A program made the translations under genes and the position numbers. From contig SLLY01000032.1 in assembly GCA_007133845.1 (NCBI GenBank), positions 1 through 6,564 of the forward strand: a stretch of DNA of 6,564 bases, in the 5' to 3' direction. How positions within the stretch are numbered: position 1 is the stretch's first letter; each line of letters starts with the position of its first letter. The notes beneath the pieces were generated by a model. It did not search any database. It was not told the origin of the DNA and saw only the letters and a program-made list of their open reading frames with translations. Below, in pieces: positions 5,905-6,564 of the stretch. The stretch comes from Candidatus Woesearchaeota archaeon. Its GTDB lineage: Archaea > Nanobdellota > Nanobdellia > CSSed11-243R1.

Positions 5905-6173
5905 GGCGGGCTAAGTGGGCTGCTGGGCGTGGCCTGTTAATCCCAAACCGTCCTTATGGGGAGCTGAAGTTGGCTTGAGGCTTATTGTATTGTTAGTAAG
6001 CTTAAGTTGTATCTGCGAAGCCTTGCCTCAAGGGATGCACTATTCTGTGAAACGAGTCAGGCCTTGATCGGAGCAGCTCTAAGCAGTTTAATGTATGCTC
6101 TTGAGAACCAGGGTGGAGAAAAGACTTGAGGACTGCTCTCGATACCGTATTCCGAGAGTCAACATGCCCGCCC
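5905..6173 (+). ncRNA. ffs: Signal recognition particle (7S) RNA
   Basis: RNA scaffold of the signal recognition particle, binding SRP19 and SRP54 and targeting membrane proteins. Archaeal helix 1 is visible: GGCGGGC (5905-5911) pairs with GCCCGCC (6166-6172). The Alu-domain signature CTGTTAATCCCAAACCG lies at about 5934-5950. Helix 5 pairings include CTTAAGT/ACTTGAG (6001-6007/6123-6129) and GTATTG/CGATAC (5987-5992/6140-6145). Helix 6 is about 6009-6037. Helix 8 shows TGTGAAAC (6046-6053), then AGG (6059-6061) opposite AGCA (6072-6075), the SRP54-binding internal loop. At about 270 nt it is slightly short for an archaeal SRP RNA. The helix 8 apical loop is unusual (UUGAUC instead of a GNAR tetraloop closed by a third pair). 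Ends are approximate. Confidence 0.92.
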
Positions 6174-6215
6174 CATCTTTTCTTTAAAAAAGAAAAGCTG
6201 GATCAAAAGAAAGTA
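6174..6215 (+). repeat. Hairpin repeat, copy B
   Basis: It begins at the 3' end of the SRP RNA. CTTTTCTTT (6177-6185) pairs perfectly with AAAGAAAAG (6189-6197) around an AAA loop, then CTGGATCAAAAGAAAG follows. This matches copy A and the tRNA introns. The distal complementary arm is missing, so it is probably not spliced. It may serve as SRP RNA 3'-end structure; its CTTTAAAAA could also act as a TATA box for the tRNA at 6226. Confidence 0.7.
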
Positions 6216-6240
6216 ACATAAAAATGCCGGGGTCGCCTAG

Positions 6241-6299
6241 AAACCTTTTCTTGCGAAGAAAAGCTTCAACAAAAAAAGCTGCAAGAAAAAGTTGGGTAA
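6241..6299 (+). other. tRNA-Ser intron 1 (D-loop, between positions 15 and 16), repeat copy C
   Basis: The 59-base intron has an outer helix AAC (6242-6244)/GTT (6291-6293) continuing, after one mismatch, into TTTTCTTGC (6246-6254)/GCAAGAAAA (6281-6289). The proposed bulge-helix-bulge has a 4-pair helix of exon GCCT (6235-6238) with intron GGGT (6294-6297), including two G-U pairs, and bulges AGA and AAT cut after their second base. The outer exon-exon helix is not obvious, so this is a relaxed motif. A competing local hairpin, CTTTTCTT/AAGAAAAG, lies at 6245-6263. The exact ends could shift by a base or so. Confidence 0.75.
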
Positions 6300-6322
6300 T
6301 CTGGTATGGCGCAAGCCTGCTA

Positions 6323-6368
6323 AAGCTTTTCTTTTCAAAAAAATCTTAGAAAAGAAAGGCAAGTGGTG
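6323..6368 (+). other. tRNA-Ser intron 2 (anticodon loop, canonical 37/38), repeat copy D
   Basis: This 46-base intron sits at the standard archaeal site. The anticodon stem forms one helix. CTGC (6317-6320) pairs with GUGG (6363-6366), two of the four being G-U. Bulges TAA (6321-6323) and TGA (6367-6369), cut after the second base, restore the loop CTGCTAA. Inside, GCTTTTCTTTTC (6325-6336) pairs with GAAAAGAAAGGC (6349-6360). It is the most diverged copy but keeps the pyrimidine and purine arms. Confidence 0.8.
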
Positions 6369-6400
6369 AGCTTGTTTCCTTCGGGATACATGGGTTCAAA

Positions 6401-6452
6401 ACAACCTTTTCTTTAAGAAAGAAAAGCTTGAGCAAAAGAAAGGTTGGGAAAT
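6401..6452 (+). other. tRNA-Ser intron 3 (T-loop, between positions 59 and 60), repeat copy E
   Basis: This 52-base intron interrupts the T-loop. The T-stem is one flanking helix and CAACC/GGTTG (6402-6406/6442-6446) the other. Between them, 7 bases on each strand fit a bulge-helix-bulge exactly: TTCA (6395-6398) against GGAA (6447-6450) with three good pairs and one A-G, and bulges AAA (6399-6401) and ATT (6451-6453). Cutting after the second base of each restores the normal T-loop TTCAAAT. An internal hairpin, CTTTTCTTT/AAAGAAAAG (6406-6414/6418-6426), competes with the long outer pairing. Confidence 0.8.
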
Positions 6453-6466
6453 TCCCATTCCCGGCG

Positions 6467-6478
6467 TTTTTAATTTTT
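6467..6478 (+). terminator. U-tract terminator of the tRNA-Ser gene
   Basis: Two runs of five T (6467-6471 and 6474-6478) follow directly after the tRNA discriminator base, without a hairpin. Confidence 0.6.
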
Positions 6479-6489
6479 GTGTGATTTTT

Positions 6490-6555
6490 ATGCCAACAAT
6501 TGAAGATTTGCAAAAACACGAACATAATAAATCGAAGGGATTAGAAAAAGAATAA
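6490..6555 (+). CDS. Possible 21-residue small ORF
   Basis: ATG at 6490 opens a 21-codon frame ending at TAA (6553-6555). The peptide is hydrophilic and charged (MPTIEDLQKHEHNK, then SKGLEKE). GTGAT (6481-6485), four bases before the ATG, resembles the archaeal ribosome site also seen before fttA. It could be a real micro-protein, the start of a longer gene broken by a frameshift, or chance. The window ends nine bases later, so the context cannot be judged. Confidence 0.25.
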   Translation: MPTIEDLQKHEHNKSKGLEKE

Positions 6556-6564
6556 AAAAAATTA

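Larger units (their letters stand above)
6226..6466 (+). tRNA. tRNA-Ser(GCU) with three introns
   Basis: Exons are 6226-6240, 6300-6322, 6369-6400 and 6453-6466; joined they give 84 nt without CCA. Acceptor GCCGGGG (6226-6232) pairs with TCCCGGC (6459-6465), with one G-U, and the discriminator is G, as usual for serine. D-arm: GCC/GGC with AG, TCT, GG and A in the loop. Anticodon stem CAAGC (6312-6316)/GCTTG (6370-6374) with loop CTGCTAA, anticodon GCU (6319-6321), reads AGC/AGU codons. A long variable arm (TTTCC, TTC, GGGATAC) marks a class II tRNA. T-arm ATGGG (6390-6394)/CCCAT (6454-6458) has loop TTCAAAT after splicing. Introns sit at about 15/16, 37/38 and 59/60. The coordinates come from hand-folding but the assembled molecule is fully regular. 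Confidence 0.9.

Noticed and set aside
6131..6160. Separate hairpin RNA at the end of the SRP RNA
   Set aside because: The CTCTCG/CGAGAG pairing is possible, but the same bases complete helix 5 of the SRP RNA with 5971-5992, which fits the conserved fold better.
6174..6200. Bacterial-style intrinsic terminators for the hairpin repeats
   Set aside because: The stems are A/U-rich, not followed by T runs (A-rich sequence follows), and three copies lie inside a tRNA where termination would destroy the gene. A 3'-end role for copies A and B remains possible.
4143..6446. CRISPR array or integron-type repeats
   Set aside because: The repeats are few, irregularly spaced, of unequal length and each internally self-complementary; no constant spacer size and no cas genes.

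Overview
This is an AT-rich archaeal window. The evidence for Archaea is a proteasome beta subunit with a short propeptide, a KH/metallo-beta-lactamase/beta-CASP protein of the aCPSF1 (FttA) type, archaeal DnaG, an archaeal-type SRP (7S) RNA, BRE/TATA promoters and a tRNA with bulge-helix-bulge introns. Compact genes, the low GC of the coding DNA and a DUF2683-like antitoxin suggest, by inference only, a DPANN-type lineage such as Woesearchaeota or Pacearchaeota.

Layout. On the minus strand, 1-425 holds a toxin-antitoxin pair: a RelE-like toxin cut by the window edge and a ribbon-helix-helix antitoxin. Two phased palindromes sit over the antitoxin start and promoter. From 534 the plus strand carries psmB, then fttA 19 bases later, then after a 40-base gap a two-CBS-domain protein whose stop overlaps the start of an unknown 165-residue protein. 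The 475-base gap 4142-4616 holds a short hairpin repeat with a degenerate second copy (4143-4229), a clear TATA box (about 4263), and a GC-enriched structured RNA (about 4292-4596) that is either a separate ncRNA or the long leader of dnaG. After dnaG (4617-5837) comes a U-rich terminator, then the SRP RNA (about 5905-6173), another copy of the hairpin repeat, and a tRNA-Ser(GCU) gene split by three introns (6226-6466). A possible 21-codon ORF ends the window.

Main result. The three tRNA introns lie in the D-loop, the anticodon loop and the T-loop. They resemble one another and resemble two repeats outside the tRNA, one right after a stop codon and one right after the SRP RNA. All share a pyrimidine arm (CCTTTTCTT) followed by purine arms complementary to it. 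Removing the three introns at the predicted bulge-helix-bulge sites gives a regular 84-nt class II tRNA-Ser. This looks like a small mobile, intron-forming repeat family, removed from tRNA by the splicing endonuclease.

The genes are mostly information-processing and quality-control functions: protein degradation (PsmB), transcription termination and RNA 3'-end cleavage (FttA), primase/exosome-associated DnaG, protein targeting (SRP RNA) and serine decoding. The CBS protein and its partner are probably a small ligand-sensing module of unknown target.
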